A stretch of 54,707 nucleotides of DNA, taken from the NCBI GenBank assembly GCA_003282835.1, contig QBYL01000005.1, forward strand, positions 1 to 54,707, given 5' to 3'. Position 1 is the stretch's first letter; each line of letters begins with the position of its first letter. Source of the DNA: Pelagibacteraceae bacterium AG-325-J13 (lineage in GTDB: Bacteria; Pseudomonadota; Alphaproteobacteria; Pelagibacterales; Pelagibacteraceae). Of the stretch, positions 1-9,245 are shown piece by piece. Under the pieces are notes generated by a model. The model did no database searches and was not told the origin of the DNA. It saw nothing but the letters and a program-made list of their open reading frames with translations. The position numbers and the translations under genes are program-made.

Positions 1-953
1 CCTTCACTTGTGTTACTGGTGTATCCGGTAGTGGAAAATCGACATTAGTTTTACATACATTATATAATGCTTTTAATTTAATGTTAAATAAGAATAAAAG
101 TAGAAAAGTTCCTAAAGCTTTTACAGGATTTAAAGGAACTGAGTTAGTTGATAAAATAATTGATATAGATCAGTCACCGATAGGCAGAACACCAAGATCA
201 AACCCAGCAACTTACACAGGCGCGTTTGGTCCAATAAGAGATTGGTTCGCTAATTTACCGGAGTCAAAAGCTAGAGGTTATAAAGTTGGAAGATATTCTT
301 TTAATGTTAAAGGGGGAAGATGTGAAACATGCGAGGGGGATGGTGTTATTACTTATGAAATGCATTTTCTACCTGACGTCTTTATTCCTTGTGACACATG
401 CAAAGGAGCTAGATATAACAGGGAAACATTGGAAATTAGATTCAAAAATAAAAATATTGCTGATATTTTGGATATGACGGTTGATGAAGGATGTGAGTTT
501 TTTGAAAATATTCAAAGTATCAGGTCAAAACTTATTACTTTAAAACATGTAGGTTTAGGTTATATGAAAATTGGGCAGCAAGCTACGACTTTGTCAGGTG
601 GAGAAGCACAAAGAATTAAGTTAGCTAAAGAACTCTCAAAAAGACCTACTGGACGAACTCTTTATATTTTAGATGAACCTACAACGGGTTTACATTCTCA
701 TGACATAAAAAAATTACTAGAAATATTACAAGCTTTTGTAAATACTGGTAATACAGTCGTTGTGATAGAACATAATTTGGATGTTATTAAAACAGCTGAT
801 CATATAATAGACATGGGCCCTGAGGGAGGTGTAAATGGTGGTAAAATTATTGCAGAGGGAACCCCAGAAAAGGTCTCTCAAAGTAAAGACAGTTATACAG
901 GCAAATTTATCAAAGAATTACTAGTGAATTCTCCAATGAAAAAAACTGCCTAA
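1..953 (+). CDS. uvrA: UvrA, excinuclease ABC subunit A (3' part; 5' end outside window)
   Basis: C-terminal third of UvrA, the DNA-damage-recognition ATPase of nucleotide excision repair, which loads UvrB in the cytoplasm. The frame is open from base 3 to the TAA at 951-953 (316 codons); the family is about 940 residues, so most of the gene lies upstream. It opens at the second Walker A (GVSGSGKST, bases 18-44). The C-terminal zinc module with two CxxC pairs spans bases 321-401, the ABC signature LSGGEAQR follows near 592-615, and Walker B ([10 protein letters not shown]) near 667-696. All motifs are intact. An internal ATG at 81 is not the start. The call is secure; only the 5' boundary is missing. 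Confidence 0.97.
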   Translation, partial: FTCVTGVSGSGKSTLVLHTLYNAFNLMLNKNKSRKVPKAFTGFKGTELVDKIIDIDQSPIGRTPRSNPATYTGAFGPIRDWFANLPESKARGYKVGRYSFNVKGGRCETCEGDGVITYEMHFLPDVFIPCDTCKGARYNRETLEIRFKNKNIADILDMTVDEGCEFFENIQSIRSKLITLKHVGLGYMKIGQQATTLSGGEAQRIKLAKELSKRPTGRTLYILDEPTTGLHSHDIKKLLEILQAFVNTGNTVVVIEHNLDVIKTADHIIDMGPEGGVNGGKIIAEGTPEKVSQSKDSYTGKFIKELLVNSPMKKTA

Positions 954-978
954 AGGAAAAATTGTGGTATAATGAATC

Positions 979-1581
979 ATGGTATCATTATTACAGTCTT
1001 TATCTAGAACAGTACATTTATCACTATTAATAACTATTCTATTATTAATAGGCCTCCACTTTAGTGGTGAAGGTTTTGTTTTTGATAAATATTTTTTTAG
1101 TTGGTTATTTAGATACCTTCACGTCATTACTGGTGTAATGTGGATAGGGTTACTGTGGTATTTTAATTTCGTACAAATACCATCTATGCCAAATATTCCT
1201 GATGACCAAAAACCTGCTATTTCAAAAGTAATTGCACCAAAGGCTTTATTTTGGTTTAGGTGGGCTGCTGTAGGTACGATTGTAACTGGATTGATAGTTT
1301 CTTATCTTAATGGTTATGCGCATGAAGCTATGACGTTAGGTATAGGAAGTGATAATCCTAAAAACACTGCTATCGGAATAGGAATGTGGATTGGTATTAT
1401 CATGGCTTATAACGTTTGGTTTGTGATTTGGCCAAATCAAAAAAAAGCATTAGGTATGGTTGAATGCATGCCTGAACAGAAATCAAAGGCAGCTAAAACA
1501 GCAATGATTTTTTCAAGAGTCAATACTCTACTCTCATTCCCCATGTTGTTATCAATGGTAGCTGCACAAAATTTATACTAA
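979..1581 (+). CDS. PuuD-like integral membrane protein (urate oxidase N-terminal family), short form
   Basis: A 200-residue membrane protein with about five hydrophobic helices (roughly residues 13-30, 38-60, 90-112, 128-150 and 178-196). The segment RYLHVITGVMWIGLL (about 45-59), with a histidine in a helix followed by GxxWIG, resembles the membrane half of PuuD, the membrane urate hydroxylase whose full-length form also carries a C-terminal cytochrome c domain. No CxxCH haem site is present here, and the protein ends after the membrane part. It starts 25 bases after uvrA and ends 1 base before the convergent secF. Family membership is inferred from motif and topology; urate as substrate is unproven. 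Other small haem-binding membrane families remain possible. Confidence 0.6.
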   Translation: MVSLLQSLSRTVHLSLLITILLLIGLHFSGEGFVFDKYFFSWLFRYLHVITGVMWIGLLWYFNFVQIPSMPNIPDDQKPAISKVIAPKALFWFRWAAVGTIVTGLIVSYLNGYAHEAMTLGIGSDNPKNTAIGIGMWIGIIMAYNVWFVIWPNQKKALGMVECMPEQKSKAAKTAMIFSRVNTLLSFPMLLSMVAAQNLY

Positions 1582-1582
1582 A

Positions 1583-2491
1583 TTAGGGTACAATTTTTTC
1601 TTCTTTTTTTTCTAGAGTTTTTGAATTGACATTTAAAAATTTTAGGACTGGCGCAGCAACAAATATAGATGAATAAGTACCAATCAATACACCAAGAATC
1701 ATTGCAAAAGAGAAACCTCTCAAAATTTCACCTCCTAATATAAAAATAGATACTAAAGCTAATAAAGTTGTAAGAGATGTGATTATAGTTCTTGATAAGG
1801 TTTCATTTACTGAAACATTGGCTGTTTCATTAAAATTTCTCTGATTAAATTTACTTAAATTTTCTCTAATACGATCGTATATTACTACAGTATCATTCAT
1901 TGAATAACCTATAATTGTAAGAACTGCTGCAATAATAGAAAGATTAATTTCTAATGAAAGTATTGAAAAGATCCCTATTGTAATAATTACATCATGAAAT
2001 AATGCAATTATAGATCCTAAACTAAACTGCCATTCAAAACGTATCCATATATAAAAAAGCATTGCAGCTAATGACAAAGAAATAGCAATAATTCCTGCTT
2101 CTAAAAGCTCCAAACTAACTTTTGGACCAACATTTTCTACTCGTCTAAAACTAATTTCTGAATTTATATTTTCAACTAAAGAATTTTTGATCTTTGGGAT
2201 TAATTTATTATCATTTTCAGTTTTTTGCTCTACTTTTATTAAAAAATCACCTTTTTTACCAAATTGCTTAACGTTAACATCTCCTAAACTTAGATTATTC
2301 AATGAGCTTCTTATATCCGATATGTTAATCTTTTGATCTTCACTTCTTATTTCAATTAGTGTGCCCCCTTTAAAATCAATTCCAAAGTTAAGACCTTTAA
2401 AAATGATAAATATCAAGCTAATCACAAACACAGTTAGAGAAAACATGTTTGCGTATTTAAATTTTGAAGTAAAATCTATTTTATAATTCAT
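1583..2491 (-). CDS. secF: SecF, protein-export membrane protein
   Basis: Subunit of the SecDF-YajC complex, which uses the proton-motive force to help pull secreted proteins through SecYEG. The 302 residues show the family order: a first membrane helix (about 15-33), the motif FGIDFKGGTLIEI, a periplasmic domain (about 40-125), then five membrane helices with GYSMNDTVVIYDRIREN (about 195-211), the SecF signature. It is the last gene of the superoperon; its start ATG shares one base with the secD stop. Length is normal for alphaproteobacteria. Confidence 0.97.
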   Translation of the reverse strand: MNYKIDFTSKFKYANMFSLTVFVISLIFIIFKGLNFGIDFKGGTLIEIRSEDQKINISDIRSSLNNLSLGDVNVKQFGKKGDFLIKVEQKTENDNKLIPKIKNSLVENINSEISFRRVENVGPKVSLELLEAGIIAISLSLAAMLFYIWIRFEWQFSLGSIIALFHDVIITIGIFSILSLEINLSIIAAVLTIIGYSMNDTVVIYDRIRENLSKFNQRNFNETANVSVNETLSRTIITSLTTLLALVSIFILGGEILRGFSFAMILGVLIGTYSSIFVAAPVLKFLNVNSKTLEKKEEKIVP

Positions 2492-4035
2492 TAAATATTT
2501 ATTTCACTCTCTCTTTTTTTTAAAACAATAATTGAAGTTAAATGTCTGGCCATAAAATACGCTGAATATAATGTTGTAACTATTCCAATGCCAAGGGTTA
2601 TAGCAAATCCTTTCACAGGGCCTGATCCAAAAACAAAAAGTATTATTGCTGCAATTAAAGTTGTAATATTTGCATCCAGAACAGTAATTTTAGCTTTTTT
2701 ATATCCTATATCAAAAGCATGTATAATCGATTTTTCAGTTTTAAGTTCTTCTTTAATCCTCTCAAAAATAAGAACATTTGCATCTACAGCCATACCAACT
2801 GTTAAAATTATTCCGGCTATTCCAGGTAATGTTAAAGTTGCCTCTAAAATAGTTAATACGCCTATCAACATTACTAAATTAGAAATTAATGCAAAGTTGG
2901 CAATTATTCCAAAAATTTTATATTTATAAGCCATAAAAAGTATAACTAATAAAAATCCTACAATTAGTGAAATAATTCCTGATTTAATTGAATCCTCTCC
3001 TAAATCAGGCCCAACAGACCTTTCTTCGACTATATTCAAAGGCGTAGGAAGCGCGCCAGATCTTAAAAGTAGTGATAAATCTGTAGTTTCTTGAAAATTA
3101 AAACTACCAGATATAACTCCACTTCCAGATGTGATAGGTTCATTAATTGTAGGAGCACTAATAATTTTTCCATCTAAAACTATAGCCAACCTTTTGCCAA
3201 CATTGTCAGTTGTAGTTCTACCAAACTTTTGTGCACCCAATCTGTCTAAGGTAAACGATACAACAGGTTGATTAGTTTGATTATTTAAATTTGGTTGAGC
3301 ATCAATTAGATTTTCTCCTGTCATAACTATTCTTTTACTTACACTTAATTTTTCTCCTGTTTCAGATGTCATTTCTTCTACACCGAATTCATCAGCTTTC
3401 TCAACTAACCTAAAATTAAGTTGTGCTGTCTTGCCTAAAAGATTTTTTATTCTTTGAGGATCTTTAAGACCCGGTAATTCAACTAAAATTCTTTTTTCAC
3501 CTCTTTGAAGAATTGTAGGTTCTTTCGTGCCTACATCGTCTATTCTTCTTCTAACTATTTCAATTGACTGTTTTAAAGCGGAATTATTAATAGTAAGTTC
3601 GCCATATTTAGTGAAAAAAATTTTCAATTTATTATTCTCAACTTTTTCATAATCTAATTCAAAAGATTTATATTTATCTATATAAGGATTTACAAAATTG
3701 TTTTTTTTTGAAAAAAAAATTAATTTAAATTTTTCTTGATCACTTAGTGAAAATATTAAGTTATCTTCGTTAATTTTAAAATTCGAATAACTAATATTAT
3801 TTTTTTTAAGTAATTTTTTAATAGGAATTACCTTAGATTGAATTTTTTCTTTAATAAGAGGTTGAGAGTCTATTTCTAGTAAAAGATAAGATCCTCCCTG
3901 TAAATCTAAACCCAAGTTAACCTTTTTATCAATTAATATGTTTTCACGGTCTTGGAAGTTTAGTAAAGAAAAAACAGAAATAAGAAAAAAAACAAGATAA
4001 ATTGTAATGATATTTATTTTTGAAAAATTTAACAC
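2491..4035 (-). CDS. secD: SecD, protein-export membrane protein
   Basis: Larger subunit of the SecDF-YajC proton-driven translocation motor. It has 514 residues: an N-terminal helix (about 8-25), the GLDLQGGSYLLLEID motif (about 42-56), a periplasmic P1 region, and six C-terminal helices with VGMAVDANVLIFERIKEEL (about 416-434) carrying the conserved membrane-embedded Asp. The start codon is GTG at 4035, 10 bases downstream of yajC; no Shine-Dalgarno is visible, so translation may depend on coupling to yajC. The P1 region (about residues 70-150) is unusually rich in Lys and Asn, as expected from base composition. Confidence 0.97.
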   Translation of the reverse strand: MLNFSKINIITIYLVFFLISVFSLLNFQDRENILIDKKVNLGLDLQGGSYLLLEIDSQPLIKEKIQSKVIPIKKLLKKNNISYSNFKINEDNLIFSLSDQEKFKLIFFSKKNNFVNPYIDKYKSFELDYEKVENNKLKIFFTKYGELTINNSALKQSIEIVRRRIDDVGTKEPTILQRGEKRILVELPGLKDPQRIKNLLGKTAQLNFRLVEKADEFGVEEMTSETGEKLSVSKRIVMTGENLIDAQPNLNNQTNQPVVSFTLDRLGAQKFGRTTTDNVGKRLAIVLDGKIISAPTINEPITSGSGVISGSFNFQETTDLSLLLRSGALPTPLNIVEERSVGPDLGEDSIKSGIISLIVGFLLVILFMAYKYKIFGIIANFALISNLVMLIGVLTILEATLTLPGIAGIILTVGMAVDANVLIFERIKEELKTEKSIIHAFDIGYKKAKITVLDANITTLIAAIILFVFGSGPVKGFAITLGIGIVTTLYSAYFMARHLTSIIVLKKRESEINI

Positions 4036-4045
4036 GAAAAAGGAA

Positions 4046-4333
4046 TTATTTTTTAACTTCTTCTTTTTTTTTAAGTAAACTTGTTATTGTGGATTTAATA
4101 ACTTGTACTTTAACACTATCACTTATTATTACCTCTATACGATCGTCTTCCATTATTCTATCAATGGTCCCTATTATCCCTCCTGAAGTAATAATTTCAT
4201 CGCCCCGCTTTAAAGCTTCAACCATGTTTTTGTGATCTTTTACTCTCTTCTGCTGAGGTCTAATTAAAAAAAAGTAAAATATTACAAATATTAATATAAG
4301 AGGTATGAATTGTGCTATTCCTTGGCCGTCCAT
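4046..4333 (-). CDS. yajC: YajC, Sec translocase auxiliary subunit
   Basis: A 95-residue single-helix protein that associates with SecDF and YidC. One N-terminal membrane helix (about 7-24, ending in FFLIRPQQKR, the YajC signature) is followed by a small cytoplasmic domain with GDEIITSGGIIGTI (about 44-57), also diagnostic. It lies 46 bases after serS. In many alphaproteobacteria other genes (surE, pcm, an M23 peptidase) sit between serS and yajC; here they are absent. Confidence 0.96.
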   Translation of the reverse strand: MDGQGIAQFIPLILIFVIFYFFLIRPQQKRVKDHKNMVEALKRGDEIITSGGIIGTIDRIMEDDRIEVIISDSVKVQVIKSTITSLLKKKEEVKK

Positions 4334-4379
4334 TTGAAATAATTATAATAAAAAAGTTAGATAAACAAGAAAATAATAC

Positions 4380-5627
4380 TTAAATTTTATCTAAATTATT
4401 CATGTATTTTTTTAATATTTTTGGAATAGTGATTGACCCATCTCGGTTCTGATAATTTTCTATTAAAGCTACCATTAATCTACCAACAGCAAGGCCTGAA
4501 CCATTTAAAGTGCCTAAAAATTCATTCCCATTAGACGTTTTATATTTCGCACCCATCCTTCTTGATTGAAATGTTCCGCATGAAGAACAACTTGAAACTT
4601 CTCTATACTTATTTTCTGAAGGAATCCAAATTTCTATATCAAAAGTTTTTTCGGCACTAAAACCCATGTCGCCACTTGAAAGTAAAGATATTTGATATGG
4701 TATATTAAGTTTAATCAAAATTTTTTCAGCACAATTAAGCATTCTGTTCAATTCCTTATTACAATCTTTTGGTTCTACAATGCTTACAAGCTCAACTTTA
4801 TAAAATTGATGTTGTCTTATCATTCCTTTTGTGTCTTTTCCATAACTACCAGCTTCTTTTCTAAAACAAGGTGTCGATGCTACAAATCTTTTGGGAAGTT
4901 CTTTTTGATCAAGTATTGTTTTTCTTACTAAATTTGTGAGCACAACTTCAGCAGTAGGGATTAAAAATTTTCTATCATCAGATTTTTCAAACTTAATTTC
5001 AAACTGATCATCTTCAAATTTTGGCAATTGTCCAGTTCCATACATAACATTTTCATTTACAATTATAGGAGGAGAAATTTCGGTGTATTTAAATTCATTA
5101 GTATGAGTATCAAGCATAAAATTTATTAAAGCTCTTTCTAATAACGCAAATTTATCTTTCAAGACTACAAATCTAGAACCAGACAATTTAATTGAGGTTT
5201 CAAAATCAATCCCATTATTTAAATGTCCTAATTCAACATGTGATTTAATCTTAAAATCAAATTTTTTAATATCACCAAATTTTTTTATAATCTTATTATC
5301 TTTTTCATCTTTCCCAGTTGGTACATCATCTAATGCTATATTTGGTATATTTGAAACTATTAAATCAATTTTTGTTTGTACTTTTTTTTGTTTCTCAGTA
5401 ATTTCATTAATTTTTACGGAAATTGCTTTTGACTTATCAAAATTATTATCATCTTTAGATTTTGATAGTTTCTTTTTTTCTTGTTCCAATAATTCTTTTT
5501 GATTTATTAATTCCCTATTAAATTTATCAATTTTTGTAAACTCTTCAGTGTCTAAATTAAAATTTCTCTTTAGAAGCTTATTTTTGTATTCTTCTAAATT
5601 CTTTCTCAAACTTTTAAGATCATGCAT
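4380..5627 (-). CDS. serS: Seryl-tRNA synthetase
   Basis: Class II synthetase that charges tRNA-Ser (and tRNA-Sec if present) with serine. The 415 residues comprise an N-terminal two-helix coiled-coil tRNA-binding arm (about 1-110, very Lys/Glu rich) and the catalytic core. Motif 2 reads CFRKEAGSYGKDTKGMIR (about 255-272), and motif 3 is LNGSGLAVGRLMVALIENYQ (about 374-393). The start codon overlaps the end of tatC by 8 bases, so the two are translationally linked. Confidence 0.97.
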   Translation of the reverse strand: MHDLKSLRKNLEEYKNKLLKRNFNLDTEEFTKIDKFNRELINQKELLEQEKKKLSKSKDDNNFDKSKAISVKINEITEKQKKVQTKIDLIVSNIPNIALDDVPTGKDEKDNKIIKKFGDIKKFDFKIKSHVELGHLNNGIDFETSIKLSGSRFVVLKDKFALLERALINFMLDTHTNEFKYTEISPPIIVNENVMYGTGQLPKFEDDQFEIKFEKSDDRKFLIPTAEVVLTNLVRKTILDQKELPKRFVASTPCFRKEAGSYGKDTKGMIRQHQFYKVELVSIVEPKDCNKELNRMLNCAEKILIKLNIPYQISLLSSGDMGFSAEKTFDIEIWIPSENKYREVSSCSSCGTFQSRRMGAKYKTSNGNEFLGTLNGSGLAVGRLMVALIENYQNRDGSITIPKILKKYMNNLDKI

Positions 5628-6387
5628 TTAAATTATCTTTTTCCTTACTTTTGTTTTCAGTAAATTTTACAGTTATTATAGACAATTCATAAAGTAATAA
5701 TAAAGGTATAGCTAGACCAATTTGTGTAATTGGATCTGGAGGTGTTAATATTGCTGCTATTGTAAAAATAATTACTATAACATATCTCCTTGTTTTTTTT
5801 AGATAGTTTGAATTTACAACTCCTATTCTTGCTAGTAAATTTAATAAAATCGGAAGTTGAAAACTTATGCCAAAAGCAAATATGAGTCTCATAATTAAAG
5901 ATAGGTATTCATTTACTTTTGCTTCTAATTGAATCGGAAGACTAGTGCTGCTTCCAATCGTTTCAAAAGATAAAAAGAATTTAATAGCTAGTGGCATTAC
6001 TAAATAATAAACTAGCATACCACCTAATAAAAAAAGAATAGGTGTTGAAATTAGGTATGGAAGTATTGCTTTCTTTTCATTTTTGTATAAGCCCGGAGCT
6101 ATAAACTTATATATTTGGATTAGTAAAACTGGACTTCCTAAAAAAATTGCAGAAAAAAAAGCAACTTTTAAATATGTAATAAAAGTTTCATGTAAAGCTG
6201 TAAAAATTAGTCTTCTTGAATTTGTGTCATCTTTGACTGCTTTTGCGTATGGTTCAACTAAAAAATTATAAATATGTTCAGCAAAAGTATATGATGCAAT
6301 AAATACAAACAAGATAAATAATAAAGACTTAATTAACCTAGATCTAAGTTCAGTAAAATGACTTGTAAATGAATTATTATTAGTCAT
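5620..6387 (-). CDS. tatC: TatC, twin-arginine translocase receptor subunit
   Basis: Six-helix inner-membrane protein that recognises twin-arginine signal peptides of folded cargo. The 255 residues begin with the TatC-typical segment HFTELRSRLIKS (about 10-21), the periplasmic loop has FIAPGLYKNEKK, and the C-terminal half contains the FGISFQLPILL helix and a TPPDPITQ loop, both characteristic. It overlaps tatB by 8 bases upstream and serS by 8 bases downstream. Complete tatABC in one operon indicates a standard alphaproteobacterial Tat system. Confidence 0.97.
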   Translation of the reverse strand: MTNNNSFTSHFTELRSRLIKSLLFILFVFIASYTFAEHIYNFLVEPYAKAVKDDTNSRRLIFTALHETFITYLKVAFFSAIFLGSPVLLIQIYKFIAPGLYKNEKKAILPYLISTPILFLLGGMLVYYLVMPLAIKFFLSFETIGSSTSLPIQLEAKVNEYLSLIMRLIFAFGISFQLPILLNLLARIGVVNSNYLKKTRRYVIVIIFTIAAILTPPDPITQIGLAIPLLLLYELSIITVKFTENKSKEKDNLNA

Positions 6388-6619
6388 CAGTATGTTTTTT
6401 TTTAGTATTTTTTTGATTATTTGAATTGCTTATCTCTTTTTCAATATCCACATCATCAGAAAGTGAAGTAACTTCTTTTTGAAAATTACTAAATATACCT
6501 TTAATTTTTCCTACATAAGAGCCAATTTTTTTTAGTGCGACAGGAAATTCTTTAGGACCTAAAACTAAGATAGCTACTATTACTACAGCCAATATCTCTA
6601 ACCAACCAATTTGAGGCAT
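6380..6619 (-). CDS. tatB: TatB, twin-arginine translocase subunit
   Basis: A short (79 aa) Tat component that binds TatC in the receptor complex. An N-terminal helix (about 4-21) contains the LVLGPKEFP hinge (about 18-26), with the conserved Gly-Pro and the Glu typical of TatB, followed by an amphipathic helix and a charged tail. At 79 residues it is shorter than many TatB proteins (120-180), the loss being in the variable tail. It lies 7 bases after tatA and overlaps tatC. Confidence 0.93.
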   Translation of the reverse strand: MPQIGWLEILAVVIVAILVLGPKEFPVALKKIGSYVGKIKGIFSNFQKEVTSLSDDVDIEKEISNSNNQKNTKKKHTDD

Positions 6620-6626
6620 TTAAGAT

Positions 6627-6827
6627 TTATTTATTATCAGAATTGGTGTTATCAGAATCTTTTTTGCTATCCTCATTCTGTATAGAGCTATCATCGGACA
6701 TTCCTTTTTTAAAGCTTTTGATGCCTTTAGCTAAGTCTCCCATAATGCTCGAAATCTTACCTTTGCCAAAAAGAATAACAATTAAGATTGCTATAATTAT
6801 AATACCTGTCCAACCAATATTTCCCAT
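6627..6827 (-). CDS. tatA: TatA, twin-arginine translocase pore subunit
   Basis: A 66-residue protein whose oligomers form the Tat passage. The N-terminal helix (about 4-20) is followed by the [20 protein letters not shown] stretch (about 20-39), which holds the Phe-Gly hinge and amphipathic helix of TatA, and a short acidic tail. Length and motif are typical. A 40-base spacer separates it from scpB upstream. Confidence 0.95.
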   Translation of the reverse strand: MGNIGWTGIIIIAILIVILFGKGKISSIMGDLAKGIKSFKKGMSDDSSIQNEDSKKDSDNTNSDNK

Positions 6828-6867
6828 GCACTATTTATATACAAGAATTTTCATTAAATAAATAACT

Positions 6868-7551
6868 TTATTCATCTGTTTCGGGAGATTTCTTGATAGC
6901 ACTGTCAATTTCCTCATATATATTTTGTTTTTTACTTGAAGTTTGTTCTTTAAAAAATTTTCCAGTTCCAAATATAGATTGATCTATTGTTGTAGTATCT
7001 AATAATCCAGCTGATCCAAGTTCATCAATGGTTGGTAGATCTGATAATTTTTGTATATTGAAATGATTTAAAAAGTTTTCTGTTGTTGTATATTGTATAG
7101 GTTTACCCGGAACATCTTTCCTGCCTGCTGGTCTTACCCAATCTAGTTCTAATAATATCTCCAAAGTATTCGATGCAAAAGACACGCCTCTAATTTCCTC
7201 TATTTCAGACCTCGTTACAGGCTGGTGATAAACAATTATAGCTAGTGTTTCTACTGTTGCTTTAGAGAGTTTTTTTTGCGTAGATTTTTGTAACGACATT
7301 AATTTAGATAAATCTTCTGCAGTTCTAAAAGACCATTTATTTTTAATACATACCAAATTGATTCCTCTGGTCTTGTAGTTTTCTTGTACTTTTTCTAAAA
7401 CACTTTTGATATTCGTAGTAGACTGTACTCTTTTTTCAATTGTTTCTAGATCTAAGGGCTCAGATGCTGAAAATAAAATTGCTTCTATTTGGCGTTCTAA
7501 CTTTGGAATTTTAGTTTGAAATTTTAAAATATTATTTTTATTTTTTTTCAT
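6868..7551 (-). CDS. scpB: ScpB, segregation and condensation protein B
   Basis: Winged-helix partner of the ScpA kleisin in the SMC-ScpAB condensin complex that organises and segregates chromosomes. The 227 residues include LERQIEAILFSASEPLD (about 18-34) and the second winged helix with ETLAIIVYHQPVTRSEIEEI (about 101-120), both family signatures. The C-terminal tail (after about 190) is low-complexity. It follows scpA by 4 bases. Confidence 0.95.
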   Translation of the reverse strand: MKKNKNNILKFQTKIPKLERQIEAILFSASEPLDLETIEKRVQSTTNIKSVLEKVQENYKTRGINLVCIKNKWSFRTAEDLSKLMSLQKSTQKKLSKATVETLAIIVYHQPVTRSEIEEIRGVSFASNTLEILLELDWVRPAGRKDVPGKPIQYTTTENFLNHFNIQKLSDLPTIDELGSAGLLDTTTIDQSIFGTGKFFKEQTSSKKQNIYEEIDSAIKKSPETDE

Positions 7552-7555
7552 AAAA

Positions 7556-8290
7556 TTAGTTTTTTTTTATCATTAATTCTTCAAATATTTTTTTTTGAAG
7601 CATTTTAATTGCACCTTCTTTTGTGAGTTCTAAACTTGCAGCAAAGATTCCTGCGATACCAGTTTTATTCATTTTATTATTGATATAATATTTAGGTATT
7701 AATTCATTCATATTTTTCCAGTCTAATATTGAATCTAAATTTTGTCTTATTTGTTTTATTCCCTCTTCTGTAGTTAAAACTGGTAATTTTGGAATATTGA
7801 TTGTTTGAAAAGATTTTTGCATTTGAAAATTAGAATAAGTTTTTAACAATTCATATAATGAAATATCATATACAGGAGTATTAACTGACCTTATGCCACC
7901 CTTCATTCCTCTTGTAAAAATATGGACTCCTAATCTATTTCTTTTTAACATTTGATCGGAAAGTATTCGTATTAACTCAAGTTTTTTTAATTGGAGTTTT
8001 AATTTTTCTGCAACTTCTAAAGCTTTAAAATCATCATCTTCATCTTCGGGAAGCAATAATTTAGATTTTAAGTATGCCAACCACGTTGCCATCAAAAGAT
8101 GTTCTGAAGCAGTTTCTAAATCTAAATTTTGATCATCTTTTAAATATTCTAAAAATTGATCAGCTAACTTAGTAATAGAAATCTCAGCAAGATCAACTTT
8201 TTGACTTTTCGCTAGATCTAATAAAACCTCCAGAGAGCCACTATAGTTTGGTATATTTATTGAAATTTGATTAATATTATTTGATTCCAT
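7556..8290 (-). CDS. scpA: ScpA, segregation and condensation protein A (kleisin)
   Basis: Kleisin bridging SMC heads in the bacterial condensin. In 244 residues it shows the N-terminal SMC-neck binding region (YSGSLEVLLDLAKSQKVDL, about 16-34; ISITKLADQFLEYL, about 37-50), the LLMATWLAYLKSKLLLP motif (about 66-82), and a C-terminal winged helix for the SMC cap. It lies between nagZ (10 bases upstream) and scpB, the usual alphaproteobacterial order. Confidence 0.95.
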   Translation of the reverse strand: MESNNINQISINIPNYSGSLEVLLDLAKSQKVDLAEISITKLADQFLEYLKDDQNLDLETASEHLLMATWLAYLKSKLLLPEDEDDDFKALEVAEKLKLQLKKLELIRILSDQMLKRNRLGVHIFTRGMKGGIRSVNTPVYDISLYELLKTYSNFQMQKSFQTINIPKLPVLTTEEGIKQIRQNLDSILDWKNMNELIPKYYINNKMNKTGIAGIFAASLELTKEGAIKMLQKKIFEELMIKKN

Positions 8291-8300
8291 TTTAATTATT

Positions 8301-9245
8301 TTATCTTAAAAATTTATAAAATTCTGATGTTTTTTTTATAGTAAATTTATCAATAAATGGGACTTCTTTAATCAATTTAAAGTTTTCGTTAATATCACCC
8401 GCACAATACAAAACTAAATTGCAGCCAGCGACTAGAGACATGGTCGCGTTTTTAACTAAATCATATTTTAATGCTTTCATTGATATATCGTCTGAAATTA
8501 ATATACCTTTAAATCCTAATTTACCCCTTATTATTTTAGAGATAATTTTTTTTGAAAAAGTAGCTACATTTTCATTATCAAGTTTAGAGAATAAAATATG
8601 TGAAGTCATTGCAAAAAACGATTTACTCAATTTAAAGGGCAAGAAATCAATTTTGTTCAATGTTTTTAAGTTTAATGTTACTTTTGGTAAACTTTTATGA
8701 CTGTCTTTATTTGAGCATCCATGTCCTGGAATATGCTTAATAACAGTGCCAATCTTTTTTAATTTATATTGTTTAATGCACAAATCACCCAGTAACTTAA
8801 CAATTTTGGGATCTTTTGAATAACTTCTATTGCCTATTACCTTATGTGTTCTATTTCTTAATACATCTAAAACGGGTACTGTATTAATATTAATACCTAT
8901 TTTGTTTAGAATTGTAGTTATATAATTAATATAATTTTTATAAATAATTTTTGTAGTCTTGGGATTTCTTGTGTAATTGATGCCAAAAAAACTTTGAGAT
9001 AATTTATTTGATATTATTTTTTTAAGTCGAGAAACATCAGGTCCTTCCTCATCAATCATAATTGGAAATTTTCTGTCTTTTGATATTTTTCTAATATTTT
9101 GAATTAATGTCTCAACTTGACTCAAATCTCTTATATTTCTTTTAAATAAAATTAAACCCCAAGGTTTTTCTTCTGAGATTAATTTCTTTTCCATTTTCGT
9201 TAATTTAAATCCTTTAATACTTATTATGATAGCTTTTTTTTTCAT
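8301..9245 (-). CDS. nagZ: NagZ, beta-N-acetylglucosaminidase (GH3)
   Basis: Glycoside hydrolase family 3 enzyme that removes GlcNAc from anhydro-muropeptides in the cytoplasm during peptidoglycan recycling. The motif KHIPGHG followed by KDSHKSLP (about 169-185) is the NagZ catalytic histidine loop, and ILISDDISMKAL (about 251-262) holds the nucleophile Asp region. I choose ATG 9243-9245 (314 aa), which overlaps the upstream TGA as ATGA; an in-frame start at 9266 would add seven residues and a 25-base overlap. The MIDEEGPDVSRL segment replaces the usual DQEGG(R)V motif but keeps Asp and Glu. Confidence 0.93.
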   Translation of the reverse strand: MKKKAIIISIKGFKLTKMEKKLISEEKPWGLILFKRNIRDLSQVETLIQNIRKISKDRKFPIMIDEEGPDVSRLKKIISNKLSQSFFGINYTRNPKTTKIIYKNYINYITTILNKIGININTVPVLDVLRNRTHKVIGNRSYSKDPKIVKLLGDLCIKQYKLKKIGTVIKHIPGHGCSNKDSHKSLPKVTLNLKTLNKIDFLPFKLSKSFFAMTSHILFSKLDNENVATFSKKIISKIIRGKLGFKGILISDDISMKALKYDLVKNATMSLVAGCNLVLYCAGDINENFKLIKEVPFIDKFTIKKTSEFYKFLR

